Assembly: GCA_019614645.1 (NCBI GenBank)
Contig: JABWDB010000035.1
Location: forward strand, 2,976,001 to 3,040,000
Source: Stratiolaelaps scimitus
Lineage: Eukaryota; Arthropoda; Arachnida; Mesostigmata; Laelapidae
Direction of reading: 5' to 3'
DNA length: 64,000 nt
Every line of letters begins with the position of its first letter. The first letter of the stretch is position 1. A program made the translations under genes and the position numbers. Of the stretch, positions 14,613 to 26,010 are shown in pieces. Under the pieces are notes generated by a model. The model ran no database searches and was not told where the DNA came from. It saw nothing but the letters and a program-made list of their open reading frames with translations.

Positions 14613-14613
14613 T
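14573..14613. repeat. (TA)n microsatellite
   Basis: Long TA tract with one TT interruption, directly beside the retroposed fragment. A further TA/CA mixed tract lies at about 14717-14758. Confidence 0.9.
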
Positions 14614-14789
14614 GGGTATATCCTAAGGCTATATATATATATACATGTATAGATAACCTTAGGACAGGACGGGCGATTTGCCTAGATTGGATATATCCTA
14701 AATCCCTACCATCACCATATATACACACACATATACACACATATATATATATACATATAAAAACAAAGCTGAGAGAATTAGCTTTCCGC

Positions 14790-15784
14790 ACTTTTCTTGG
14801 AACAGGTCAGCGAAGCTTTGTGAGGCTTGAAGCAACGCTCTCGATCTCTCATCGTCGTTATCTCGCTGTCATAGGTATCGACTTACCGCTTTCAGATATC
14901 GTTGTAGCAAAACCCAACATTAGCTGCCGCTGAGATTCGATCTCCGGAGAGATCCTCCTTGAGAATCCTGTCGGGGATCTGAGGCGAAACACGCCAGACG
15001 AGAAGCTAAATCGAGAAGGTTGGAAAAAGATGGGACGTAGTGAACCGAATGCGGACAAAGACGAATCAATTTGCATTTAAAGAGAGAAATTGGAAAGACG
15101 AAAAGCATTGAGTCCCCGATCAGCCGGGGCCTGTGGATTCTATGGGGCCCGGCAGAAATGCGACGAGGCGAAGCGGTAGCATTAAATACGGTGAGACCTA
15201 AAGTTTTTTTTTAAGCTCTGAGCTCTACCAGCGAGTGCGCGAGCCAGTCAGTGAGTCAGCGAGTCGGCCAGTTCGATTTCAGGTCGGAAAGTTAACCGAG
15301 TTTGGGAACGAGCAGAGCTTGCGCGTGGTGGCCGCCACGAAGCTCGGTAGCAGCAGGCGACTACAAAGGGGAAGCGGTAATATCGTAGATATCCACTGGG
15401 GAATTTTTTCGAACGACTTTTGGCATAAAACGCCAGCAACGCTAGCGGGTGCCTCGGGTGCCTGGGATTGTCCGTTTCCGCTGCAGTCCGTTCACTTGAG
15501 TTTCGTGCCCGCTGCTGCTGCTGCTGCTGTTACGCGGGTCAAGAAGAACGAGACGAGTAGCACCGAATGTATCCTTGTTATCGCCCGGGGGTCGAGTCTG
15601 CGCTTTTTGAAGGCGTACATTTTATAGAAATATTTAGTGTTCGGTAGTTTTGTTTTTTAGCCGTTTTTGATTCTTTCAAAGGGAGCCCGACTGGTTAACC
15701 GTGTGTGGCTAACGTTAACGTTTTTTGCCGTGTACAATGGTACAACGTGTGCCCCGAGCTACAAGTAGTTTTGGCGGATGCAAT

Positions 15785-15819
<35 letters not shown>

Positions 15820-15896
15820 TTTGTATTGGTTTTATTTCTTGTATCGTTGTTAATTGGATAATCGTCATCACTTTTCATTTTTGCTAATTTTTTCAG
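14790..15896. other. GC-rich block upstream of the terminal exon
   Basis: GC-rich from about 14790 to 15650, with a (GCT)n run near 15510-15530, then an AT-rich part with a (TA)n tract at 15784-15810. Two + strand donor-like sites are visible: ACG|GTGAGA at 15190/15191 and TCA|GTGAGT at 15250/15251. An ATG at 15142 reads 16 codons to the first of these and ends in phase 1, which would join in frame with the exon at 15897. That fit has a one-in-three chance of being accidental, so it is only a candidate first coding exon. Confidence 0.25.
15784..15820. repeat. (TA)n microsatellite
   Basis: TA tract with a single TTT interruption, about 75 bases before the splice acceptor of the terminal exon. 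Confidence 0.9.
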
Positions 15897-16069
15897 CCGC
15901 TGCCGAAACAGCGCAAGAAACTCCGGCCTTGGACGCCAAACGTGAGCATTTACAAGGGATAGCCGATCCTTTGATCTTTCGGTTGAATGATCTTGTCGAA
16001 GTACAGCAAGAAAGCATTGGCGATCTCAGCCAGCGGTTCCAGAACTTCGAAGGCAAGGCAATAGCATAA
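15897..16069 (+). CDS. Probable terminal coding exon, family not recognised
   Basis: The exon follows a T-rich tract ending TTTTTTCAG|CC, a good acceptor. It reads in phase 1: the last two bases of a split codon, then 56 codons and a TAA at 16067-16069. The peptide is hydrophilic and helix-prone, rich in Glu, Gln, Leu and Ala, with a stretch around KREHLQGIADPLIFRLNDL that could be an amphipathic helix or short coiled coil. There is no membrane segment, zinc motif or signal. The frame contains no ATG, so translation must begin in an upstream exon. About 430 bases of untranslated sequence and an AATAAA follow. I do not recognise the family. The acceptor, open frame, stop and polyadenylation signal together make a real last exon more likely than a chance opening. 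Confidence 0.5.
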
Positions 16070-16520
16070 TCGTTAACCCCTCAATCTGGCCCGTTTATTT
16101 CAAGGTTACGATTTCACAACGAGGCATACGGCCACCGTGGCACGCTGAAAGCGCACCCCAGATGAAACGCGTGAATATTACACCATCGGGGGTGGTTTGC
16201 GATCATCACGAAACGAGAGACAGAAAGATGAACCCATTCGCCTAAGTTCGATTAGCTTGAGGTCGTTAGAGATTTTCTAACGAAGAGTTGAATACTACGG
16301 AGGCTGTCTTCTCTGACCTCTACTCTAACGGAAATGATGAGCATTTGCTTGGGTATCTGGCATAAACGTGTGGCCAGCGCAGAGGGACGAGCACACGAAA
16401 ATAGATAGCTTAATTATTATTATTATTATTGTACACGTATGGCGTACTTAAATATGAAAAATATTGTTTAGCTGAATGTACATTATAACCTAAAGATCAC
16501 AATAAATAGAGACCTGTAGA
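16070..16520 (+). other. Probable 3' untranslated region of the terminal exon
   Basis: This segment runs from the stop codon to just past the AATAAA at 16501-16506. It contains a short (ATT)n run near 16413-16430 and no alternative open frame of note. Confidence 0.4.
16501..16506 (+). terminator. Polyadenylation signal AATAAA
   Basis: Canonical hexamer about 430 bases downstream of the stop at 16069, on the same strand. It is the first good candidate for 3' end formation of that transcript. Confidence 0.45.
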
Positions 16521-17925
16521 ACGGTAATCTCACAGCGGTAGCCAGTCAACATGGCTGTTTATTTCTTCACGAAAGGTACGGACACCACCAGAGACATTTC
16601 AATCACCATGAAAGTGGTGGCTGGCCGTCCATATCGAAACGTATCTATATATATATATATATATATATGGTGAGGTCAGTACCATGCAAACAAATGAAGT
16701 CAGATATACTTGGTAAAAAACTTGCACCTCCTGTTGTATGGGGTAATTTAATCTTGCTATATAAATGTTCTGTGTGAGCGTTTATATAACTGTTTCACAG
16801 CGATGTGACACGAACAGTATGACGAGGAATAAAAAATAGATTTAAAAAAAATGTATATATATATATTAACGTGCAATACACACGGACACACTGATAATGG
16901 TGATGATGATACTGAATGGTTAAACGGCAGTCTTCATTGAGAGTGATATAGAGACCCTGTCCATAGAGAACCCTGTCTTACGACTATACAACGAAGATTC
17001 GTCCACTCATCATTTTAATGTTTCGTATATCTCATCCGTAAATGCACAGCAATCTTTTGCCTATTGCTTGTCAAAACGACAAACAATACGTTCTAATAAG
17101 AAAGAGCACAAGACAAAATAGACGTACGTTCAATTGTTGATCGTCATTGTACTGTAAATAATGAAATAAAGAAGATATCGGTGTTTGAGTCAGGCTCACT
17201 TCCCAACTCCCACCAAAGAGATACCTATAAATGCGAGACAGTGGACTCTATAAAGGTGGGATTATAGAGTAGCTAGCACGCGTGTGTCCGTTATTCTCAC
17301 CAGATCATTAGGCAGAATACCGCTTGCAAGCTATTACAATAGAGAACATGCTCATATGAGTCGGTAGACGAAATGTATACTAGAATTCTATTCCTGCACT
17401 GAGAGAGATTTCGATGGTATTCAACTTGTAGGAGCATTAAGGCTGAGATAATAGCATGCTTAGCACACATGCATATATAATCACCGGTAGTCAATTAGCT
17501 TTCACAATCCTGGAGCCCTCTGAATCAATAACACCAGCTAGATTTCGATGCGTTCGAGATATATGCATATATGTTTGATATGCGGAGCCGATTAACTTTT
17601 GGGGAACAATGCAGTTCTCAAGAGACCGAAATGTCCTTCGGGGTTAGTATTACGGGATTATATTGATCTCCCATTCGGGCTGTAGAAATGCATTACCTAA
17701 GCAAGGAACTTGAAGGAGACCTGCAATCATGATAATGCTTGTGGAAATGACTGAATGAGTGAATACAAGCGACCCACAGAGGCCTAAACCCCCACTTTCC
17801 TTATCCGAGGAACTGTCGGAGTTATAAGGACTGCGATCCGCGGACTCAAACATTTTAAACAGTTCTATCTAACCCACGGTGTGTTTGTATCGTATATCTA
17901 ATCTAATGTTTTCGGGCGGACCCTC
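16521..17925. other. Non-coding stretch
   Basis: No gene recognised. Contains (TA)n tracts at 16646-16668 and 16854-16867. Confidence 0.5.
16646..16668. repeat. (TA)n microsatellite
   Basis: About 11 uninterrupted TA units. Confidence 0.9.
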
Positions 17926-17929
17926 AGCT

Positions 17930-18090
17930 AACACTTAACGTCCACGGTGTTACTTTTGCATTATTCGTCATAAGACGGAATACCCCTTTAATAGCAAATG
18001 TGCAACGGTGGCGATCGAACCCGTGCACGTTCCTGTCTCCCACGTTGGCAAGGCGCCTCACGAATGCACCACCACGCCACTGGGCTTGAC
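17930..18090 (-). mobile_element. tRNA-derived SINE, family A, copy 1
   Basis: Read on the minus strand it starts near AGCCCAG, has an exact A-box match TGGCGTGGTGG (18079-18069), then a B box GGGTTCGATCGCC (18022-18010) about 46 bases further on. That is the spacing of an RNA polymerase III internal promoter. A tRNA-unrelated tail follows toward 17930 and ends in a word shared with the copy at 56360-56476 (TTAACGTCCACGGT on the + strand). The shared tail argues for a SINE rather than a lone tRNA pseudogene. No poly(A) tail or target duplication was identified. Confidence 0.6.
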
Positions 18091-18418
18091 TCTATCGCAT
18101 ATCAGAGTCAGCTAATTCCCATCGTGTTCATATGAACTGAGTTCACGAGTCTTAGAAGAGAAGACTGCATCGATTGTCAGTTCCTGTATGATCTCACTGA
18201 GAACCTTTCAGTAGCAAATGCCGACTGGTTATCTTACGCCAGCACGGCAAGCGGACGAAGCGCACATACTCGATGCTGAGCACCTGATCACATTTAGCAA
18301 TAAGATTATGCTCAGCTCTGCTCGCGAGGATTCTACCCATGTCGCAAGTAAAATTATCTAGTTAGTGTCAAACATCCATAAGAGTGACCATTTCATGAGA
18401 GTGACTATAGCCATACTT

Positions 18419-18483
18419 TTTTTTTTTATGACGGAGAATGCTCATGCAGACCAGGCCTCACAACTAAGGTATTTGCCATACCA
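18419..18483 (-). mobile_element. 65-bp 5'-truncated retroposed stub with target duplication
   Basis: The insert begins on the + strand with a T run, the poly(A) tail of a minus-strand insertion, followed by ATGACGGAGAATGCTCATGC. It is flanked by a perfect 16-bp direct repeat, GACTATAGCCATACTT, at 18403-18418 and 18484-18499. This is the signature of target-primed reverse transcription with severe 5' truncation. A related 3' end occurs at 14470-14572. The parent element is not identified; the form fits the 3' terminus of a LINE or a LINE-mobilised RNA. Confidence 0.85.
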
Positions 18484-18589
18484 GACTATAGCCATACTTA
18501 AACAATTATATGTGTATATAATTGTTATATAATACAGAAGCTTTACTGCATAGTAAGAAATTACTAACAAAATCGGTTCTACCTCGCTG

Positions 18590-19490
18590 GGCGCGTACAT
18601 GCAAGCTCTTGCCACGCATCGTGCAGGTGGTTCCGTGAGGGTGAGTCTCTTTTACGACCATCGTGATGGGACCGGCCACGGGGAGACTCGACTATGGCTA
18701 GATTTTGCAGGCTTCATTGGCCACGTGTCACGTTGTGTCATAATGCATGCAAAGGTCCTGCTTGATCGCCATTGTTTACTATTATCGATTTGTTACTGCG
18801 TATCAATGAGGACTAGCGGGTCGACTTTGCCAGTCCTGTTGATCGATTCCTCTCCGTCTCTCGCTGCTGATGGCTCGATTAGCGATGGTAGAAGTTGATC
18901 GATGCTGTGATAGCATACGTCTTCCAAATTTAACGCTTTTTGCTGAAATGGCAAGCAGTGATCTTGACCTAATACATCTTTTTGAACTGGACACCACCCA
19001 ACAGACTTCCTATCAGCCATTCGCTACATGAAGCTGCACTACAGCCGATACAGCTCACTGGCCTGCCACAAGGTTGTCTTCTTCTGTGTTCCTGCCCATG
19101 TTGGTCTAGAACCAGATGACGAAGCCGATCCACTAGTGTGGGCTTTGTTCGTCTCGACCGAAAATGCAGTTCTTCTATTCCATCGCTACCTGCGTCTTTC
19201 GAGCTGCTGAATCAAACAACAAATACGACGTAGTCTCCCAGCAGCAATGGCCAACTCGATCGACCCCAAGCACTCACGCCTCCGGTGGAAGACCGTCCCA
19301 AATAGACTACACAGCTTGCTTCCGCACTCTGATGCTGGAGTGCTCCTTGCTAACCGCCCTCCTGCACGACCGCAGTAGACCGCATTTGAAGGAGCCCACG
19401 GAGTATGTCATTTCTCTCCCAATTTCTCCCTGGCGACGACGATCTGATCTCAGAGTGGCCCCAGTATCTTGGCCCCAGAGGCGCTAAGTT
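18590..19490 (+). mobile_element. LINE remnant with RNase H domain (LINE C)
   Basis: A + strand frame from 19001 to about 19150 reads like the second half of a LINE RNase H domain: TDFLSA (the active-site Asp region), a linker, then VVFFCVPAHVGLEPDDEADP. The latter corresponds to the usual WVP-HVG-GNE-AD signature, with Trp replaced by Cys and the Asn-containing turn altered. Upstream, frames read DGSISDG and FAEMASS, which may be the earlier RNase H strands in other frames. The whole GC-rich stretch is broken by stops and frameshifts, so it is a dead copy. Reverse transcriptase motifs were not recognised. Jockey/I-type elements carry RNase H in this position. The exact ends are uncertain. 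Confidence 0.6.
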
Positions 19491-19929
19491 ATGCTGGTTC
19501 TAACGTGTTGAACATTTTTCACATTCGCATATTTTTTGGCCTCGGAAACCGAAATTATCAGCTGATTGCATAGTAACGCAATCATCTGATCATTTCGGTG
19601 CTGACGCAACGTTCTACTCATTACGTGTTCATAATCGATGAGTTGAATACAATATAGTGGACCCACAACGCCCTTTAGGATACGATAGCCATAAATCAAG
19701 ATATTTCGCTTCATGTCGCTGTGACCACCTCTTTTTGTCGTCTTGAATTCTACCCGGTTGAACTCCGTGAGTTGTTTGATCATCGTGCTCATTCAAGCGA
19801 TCACATATTCCTCGAACGTTTTCAACCATTCCGAAAAGCGCTTTCGGTGATTTCCTCTTGAGATGGTGCTTTCGGGAAGGGATCCCATGGCCCGTTGGAA
19901 CTGTTAGACCCTTGACCAACGTGGTTGGA

Positions 19930-19982
19930 GACGCCGCTCTCTGGTCTCTTCATCATCCATGAAGAGACCAGAGAGCGGCGTC
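19930..19982. repeat. Perfect 24-bp inverted repeat, 5-base loop
   Basis: The arms at 19930-19953 and 19959-19982 are exact reverse complements, beginning GACGCCGCTCTCTGG and separated by CATCC. Nothing around it marks a transposon end. Confidence 0.95.
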
Positions 19983-20775
19983 AGTCCATCTGGGGTGAAT
20001 AGTGGAGCCAGATGAGACGTACTTTCTAGAACTCGTAATTACTTTTAATTCTTAATAGGCAATAGCTACTACGACCCTATTTTAGGCTAATTCAATCTTC
20101 GTGAGCGAAAGTTAATTATTTCTATGTGATGTCCTTTATTCTTCATCTTGACTGATTAGTCGCTCGTTATAAACGTGACGGAAGGTTATAGAGGACCAAA
20201 AAGCACTTACCGGCTTCTACATGTATATTATGTCGTTTGGAGATATTTTGTACATTGAAAGAACGTGGATAACCTTTGAAGCAAGCGTGATAGCCGAGGT
20301 CAAATTTGACGTGCTTGTACTTGAAGTATTTCCTTATGTAAAGAAAAAAAAAACTGAACATGAATCTAGAAGCTGAGACATCGGTCAGTGCTGAGAATTA
20401 GCATTTCGTGATAAACATCTCTGTTTCTTGAAGGAGCAAGCCCGAATGAACGTCGTCGCCAATTGGTGGATATGTTGGAGAGGGAGGCCTTCACCCGGGA
20501 AAAAAACGTTGTGTTCTGGTGTGGATCGATTCAGGACGGCTGAACAATCAAATTTACAACAATCAATGCTTCTTTATCCAGCTTGAAAATTTAAAACCTC
20601 ATATATCAGTGTTGCAAAGCCGTTAGTAAAACATGTATAGTTATGCGATGACACTCTCTTTTGACGCAATCGTTGATAGTTGCTATGTATTATAATGATA
20701 TTACTTACATTCAAATAACTTGTCTTATTATCGCCACAGCAAAACATCCGGTACCAGTCGAGCTATACAAAACAT

Positions 20776-20776
20776 T

Positions 20777-20812
<36 letters not shown>
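20776..20812. repeat. (TA)n microsatellite
   Basis: TA tract with one C interruption near its start. Confidence 0.9.
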
Positions 20813-21426
20813 GACTGCTTTCTCATTGGTGCTCTCGTATACAACAATTTGTTCTAGTGATAACATTACTAAATTCATATTCAAATGTGTCCGTTTTGCC
20901 ACCGCCCTAGTCGGTCCGCGCATCGGCACCGATCTGACAGAAGTGGCTATATGCTGCTTCCAAGCGACTGCTTGCGCCGCGTACCGATTCTCGCTAGACG
21001 TCATCGAAACTTCTGCTCTAAACAGGATCATCCTTAGTCATCGGGATCTGCGTCGCTCTTCTAGCGCTGTGGAAGCAACAAGCGGGCGCGCGAGCAACCG
21101 AGCGCCAGGGAGCGAAAAAAACCAACCAACCAACCAACCAGACATCTTTTGAATCGACTGAACACATTCACTTCCGTTGCTCTGCACTATGCTTACGTAC
21201 TGTATGCAATGCCTCTATGTGCATATGACGGGGTTCGATGAATCATCTCCCGCCCTGTTCGCGCGAACTGATCTGGGCTGCACTGCACGGCGTCGGTGCG
21301 GACCTCGTCGTGCGCTTGTCTCGTCGCTCTGTCTCCGGTTGTACAGCCACCGGACAACTATTCGAACACTCAAACATCCAGGGAGCCGGCGACGCGACTG
21401 CTATGGGTGCCACCAGTGCCGAACTA

Positions 21427-21476
21427 TTGCGGTGGCTGGCTGGCTGGTTGGCTGGCTGGCTGGCTGGTTGGCTGGC
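21427..21476. repeat. (TGGC)n tandem repeat
   Basis: About twelve TGGC/TGGT units. In one frame they read as Gly-Trp-Leu-Ala repeats, which is a consequence of the repeat and not evidence for a protein. Confidence 0.9.
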
Positions 21477-22639
21477 TATTGCGGCATGCGATATAGTACG
21501 CCTACGATTTAGTTACTTCTGCCGATGTCGGCGTTGTACCGCCAACATCTGCGGTATCCGAATCCGCACTTCCATCGACGAAGTGACTCGTACGTACACA
21601 GGAGGGCGGGGGGGGGGGGAAACGCTATTGGTGATGTGGCTTCTTGTTCGTTTCTGCGAGCGGTGTTATGTACGCTTTGCGGCCGGGGGGTACCGACAGA
21701 GCTAACGGCACAACATGACCATGTTCCATAGTGGCTATCTGGACGTACATCGACGAGCCATCGGGCATGACGTCACAGGGAACCGAAGAAGGCTTAGAAA
21801 TGCATTGTATATATAATACTTCCCGTACGGTGGTGTGCGGCAGTTGATGCTGCTGCTGCGGCTGCCGCCGAGTCTGAAGCAGGGGCTGACTTCTATTACG
21901 TGTCACCGGATCCAAGATGCATAATCCTGGCCCGGACATGGCCCGTCTTGTGCGGGCAAACTACCCGGACAGGAGGCACGAATATGACTGACCTATGGCT
22001 GGTGATGAAGCGCACGATTTCGAAGTGGTAATTACAGTGAAGTGAAGAGAATGAACGGGTGGACAAAAAGCCCTAGAGGAAGACGCGCAAGCATCTGGGG
22101 TCTGTAAAAAGGAGAGGTTCTTTATAGAGCAGCTATTCGATTATTGGTACTATTTGATTTAGCTGAGGAAGATATGCACGTCAGTTGGAGAAGCTCGTGG
22201 GAGCTCGTAAGAGCTCATGGCAACAGGTAAATGGTGCACACGGTTGAATATAAAGAGGTTAATTCTTGATTTATTTTATTGTCTGCATATTTTTTGAGTG
22301 ACTCATTTGTCGACTCTGAACAAAAAAATATGCCTGCTGCTTGTTTCGTATGCAAACTGTACCGTGTTTCGAATGTCATATTTCTAATGTCATATTTCAT
22401 AAATGCTATGGATGGCTGTGGGCTTCTCGAACCGCAAGTTATCGGTTAAATTGGATAATTTGTAATTGTTCGCCTCCATCCGACTGACCTCAGACTTGCA
22501 GACCTCCGAAGTTGCCAAGATTTGGAACCGTTTCCAACCTTTTTTTCTCTCCTTTTCTTTGGGTTTGTTTGTTGACCCTGAATCTGTTGTTACTTGGGCC
22601 ACGGTTCGCAACGATTTTCGCGTTACTGCAAACCATATT

Positions 22640-22710
22640 GTATGTCCTACGGGATTCGAGCCGGACAACCTAGGGTTCCAATACTCGGCGCTAACCCGCC
22701 ATTCCGTTTA
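22640..22710 (-). mobile_element. tRNA-like SINE or tRNA pseudogene, family C
   Basis: On the minus strand an A-box-like TTAGCGCCGAG (22694-22684) is followed by a B box GGCTCGAATCCCG (22662-22650), a near match to the consensus. Spacing is shorter than in a full tRNA, so it is degenerate. Only one copy is visible in the window, so a tRNA pseudogene is equally possible. Confidence 0.4.
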
Positions 22711-23255
22711 ATGTTTCCAACACCTACGTATCCATAACCGGACTCCCCCATTTCATGGCTTTTGCTGTCATTTTGTGTCTCTAACCAAAGCCTGCTGAGA
22801 ATAATTGGTTAGGCTTTTCAGCAGCGATCGATTTCGGATAAATGTAAACATGACCTTCAACCTCCAGTTTACCTTAACTTTACTTCTGAGCAGCTTTGAA
22901 TGGAGACGCTTGGTATTCGCAAGTATTTGCACTTGGTTTGTAGAAATACGTCGAATGCCAGTTTAGCTGAATAGATACACGCACCCGGTACAGTTCTGTA
23001 GCGATTTGGAACGCTCGCTTACCATTGCTGTTGAACGAGTTTTGCCTGCATGGGAGCACCAGTCCAATGCAAATATTTACACGAATGCAACATAGATAAC
23101 AACAAGCATGGATAACTATATAATTAGCGTATTCAGGGAATAAATTAATAATTGACATGTTAATATGCTAACTACATAATTACTCAATCACTCATCTTGT
23201 ATGGACACCGCCTTGCAACTGGCGATCGACAACATCGGGTGTGCATCAGCACAAT

Positions 23256-23257
<2 letters not shown>

Positions 23258-23288
<31 letters not shown>
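23258..23288. repeat. (TA)n microsatellite
   Basis: About 15 TA units. Confidence 0.9.
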
Positions 23289-23293
<5 letters not shown>

Positions 23294-23794
23294 CGCATGC
23301 ATCTTTTCCTGGTCGTCATCACCGACAGAGCTCGCGCCGAATGGCGCAAAGTTCTGAAGGTGGTCGCTCTCCTTATATATCATGTTGTTCGATTTCTAAA
23401 CGAAGCCTTAAAATCAGACAACATGATTATCCAAGATACTAAAATATCGTTCCACATGGACAGGATAGTTGATTTGCCTAGATTGGATATTCCCTTGAAC
23501 CATACCATCGTCCAATATATATATATTCATGGGCCCTAATTACAACTTGGCAATGTCATGCCCACATCCGTAGCCGCCTAAACGTTATAGATCCCCCCCC
23601 AAGGAATTTAATATGGTCTTTTGCAGAGCTCAACTCGTGCACCCATCGCCGAGTAACGACTAAATTGCCTCCAAGTATCTATCCACCTATCTCTCTATAT
23701 ACAACTATGCCGTATTAACATTTTTGTCTAGAACTACTAGTGTGAACTGTGTTTAAATTAAATTGCTCACCAGACGGCGTACGTATTCTGTCAA

Positions 23795-23796
<2 letters not shown>

Positions 23797-23826
<30 letters not shown>
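23797..23826. repeat. (TA)n microsatellite
   Basis: About 15 TA units. Confidence 0.9.
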
Positions 23827-23829
<3 letters not shown>

Positions 23830-25264
23830 ATTTCACTTAAAATAGATTTAGTACATTGTTCGTCCCTGAATTATTATATCTACGATTTGCCGGTTGTTGT
23901 TGATCATAAAATCCCAATGTCCTCGTGACTGTAAGTGAATTACGGATTATGTATATTATTAAAGTCAGATTTGTATATTACTAAAGTCAGTATGGTGACA
24001 TCAAGGTACCAACGACGATGGCAGTGATAAATCAGTGGGCAGTGATTGCCCGGCAGGTTCCGCTAGTGAACTCATTTGCTATTCGTTCTCCGCCTAGGCT
24101 AAATTACAGCTCAAAAGCCAGCTACTCGATTAGGAGTTATTCTATTGCTTGTCATTCGTTAGTTTGTCTCAGCTAGCCAGTTCTTGCATTGGAGATCTTT
24201 AGCAATTCAGTTCCCGTACTAATTACGACGATCTTATTATTCCTCTGTCATAAGCGATCTCGTTTCCCTTTTTTTTTCTTTAGCAATTAACGTTACCTTA
24301 GCACAAATTTCTCATCAAACGCCACTTGCACACGGTGTAATAGTAACCCGTGCCCTTGTATGCTGTGCTCATTTGCCGCTGTTGAATTAACAATCGGATT
24401 TGTTGGCGTTAGACACTTAGCCGAGCACAAGACCCCGGCTGTACCAGCACCCTTACCTCAGTTACCAGTACATCGCCGTTGATTCAGCTATTTATTTGTA
24501 TTAATATTTCATTCGTATGAATATTACTTAGCGCCCATCAGAGCTTGAAAGGCTGATGAACTTTGAAATCTAAACCTTCCAAAAGGCTCCATGGTCATCG
24601 AGGGAAGGTTGGTAATCTATTTTTTCCTAGAAAATGTCGCTTTCCCAAATTTTGCCACGGGAGAAGGAAATACCTCAACAATACACAATTTTTTTGTCAA
24701 CCGCAGCCCTCCAACCAAATAGGCCGGATATACATAGATAGCCCGATGTCGAACAGCACCGGAACATGCAGACAGGCTACTACTCTGCATAGGTTTCGTG
24801 TGTTTCAATTAGAAATGAACGAGCCAAACGAATACACCCGAGTGTGTCTGCACGCAATTCGGCTGCCTCTCCGATAGATAGTTCCAAATACCGGGAGAGA
24901 GACAGAGAGAGGCGGTGGGAGAGTTGCCTTACAGTTTTGCATTTGAAACGTCTCTACCTGACGTGCTTGAGCATTTTTCGGATTCGTAACGAGACAGATC
25001 TATGCGAGAACGAACCAGGCCTGCCAGTTGCTGCGTAGGTAACTGGTGTAGGGCTTCCCTACCAACAAACGGCGCCAGAGGTTGCGCCGACTTGTTTTTC
25101 CTCGAAATGTTCAGTTTAAGCTAACTCAGTTTGGTAATTTCGCAATTTATATCGCATTAGTTTGTTTTCCATTGTGCATCTCTGCGGCACGCCGTTGACT
25201 ACTTATTACCTATTGCAGCCGAGTTCCAGACGAGACTGTTTTGTCACTGCATTTTCGGTCATAT

Positions 25265-25970
25265 ACAGGGTGTCCGAAAAGTCGTGCAAGTATCCGTAGA
25301 GACGCCATGTAAAGTATTGAGCTAGAAATGCAATGCTATTCGGAATGCGTAGCTTTTGAACGGTTCGGACTGTTCATAGAGGCACTAGGTATAGCATGCC
25401 AATGAATAGAAACGCACTTCTCTTGAAAGCGCTCTGGAAGTTTCGCAAGTCTATGAAAAAAGCCACTGCCACATGGGACTGCATGACTGAATGCCGTCAC
25501 AACTCGGCCGTCACAAAATCATTCAAAGTTGCGAAAGCGATCATAAATGATCCGCCAATGGTCGCTCGAGTTCAAGTTAAGAGCTGTTTTTATTTATATC
25601 CCGTTTATTATTGGCGTGGTTTGCCAACGTGTACTTTAATTTCATCCGACACAATTTACATCTAGCGTGCGACCACCAAAGGCGATTTCGACACTGCAAG
25701 GTCCAGCAGTTGAGCTTCATAAGCACGTGTGCACCATATTGATACTCCAACATCTGTGTCAGGCTGAGTTTGTGATCAGAGGGAAATGTTTTTCTTGTCG
25801 ATCCTCGTACTCGGCCCCATGTGCCAACTATAACAAGTTTCGTCCAGAGACGCCGAGTGTTGGAGGTAATGGACAACAACGCAGCAAGTTTGCAGAGTTT
25901 GGCGCTGAGGATATTGAAAAAAGGGACCAAGACTTCGCGATGACAAACAGCGCACCGTAACACAGTTATG
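25265..25970. other. Possible decayed transposon
   Basis: The word ACAGGGTGTCCGAAAAGTC at about 25265-25283 resembles the CAGGGTGTCC-type ends of many arthropod transposons. Open frames of 89-128 codons follow on both strands but none gives a transposase motif I can name. I did not find an inverted copy of the end downstream. Class and boundaries are therefore unsupported. Confidence 0.25.
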
Positions 25971-26010
25971 ATTGTTGGGAGGAAATTCCCTAAATTTCGT
26001 GTCTTCTCAG

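Larger units (their letters stand above)
19491..22635. other. Non-coding stretch with a perfect hairpin and simple repeats
   Basis: Minus-strand frames at 19484-19919 are open for about 100 codons in two overlapping phases without a recognised domain. The 24-bp perfect hairpin at 19930-19982 follows. A (TA)n tract lies at 20776-20812, (CCAA)n near 21120-21140 and (TGGC)n at 21427-21476. No gene recognised. Confidence 0.4.
22711..25260. other. Non-coding stretch
   Basis: No gene recognised. Contains (TA)n tracts at 23258-23288 and 23797-23826 and a short imperfect tandem duplication at 23950-23990. Confidence 0.5.

Noticed and set aside
14444..14933. Tyr/Ile-repeat frames on both strands
   Set aside because: They are translations of (TA)n and (CA)n microsatellites.
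19028..19210. Independent 60-codon gene
   Set aside because: It reads as the end of a LINE RNase H domain and continues upstream past its ATG to about 19001.
24551..24575. CTGATGA...GAAA, the hammerhead ribozyme core words
   Set aside because: Only five bases separate the core words, too few for stem II, and no flanking stems pair.
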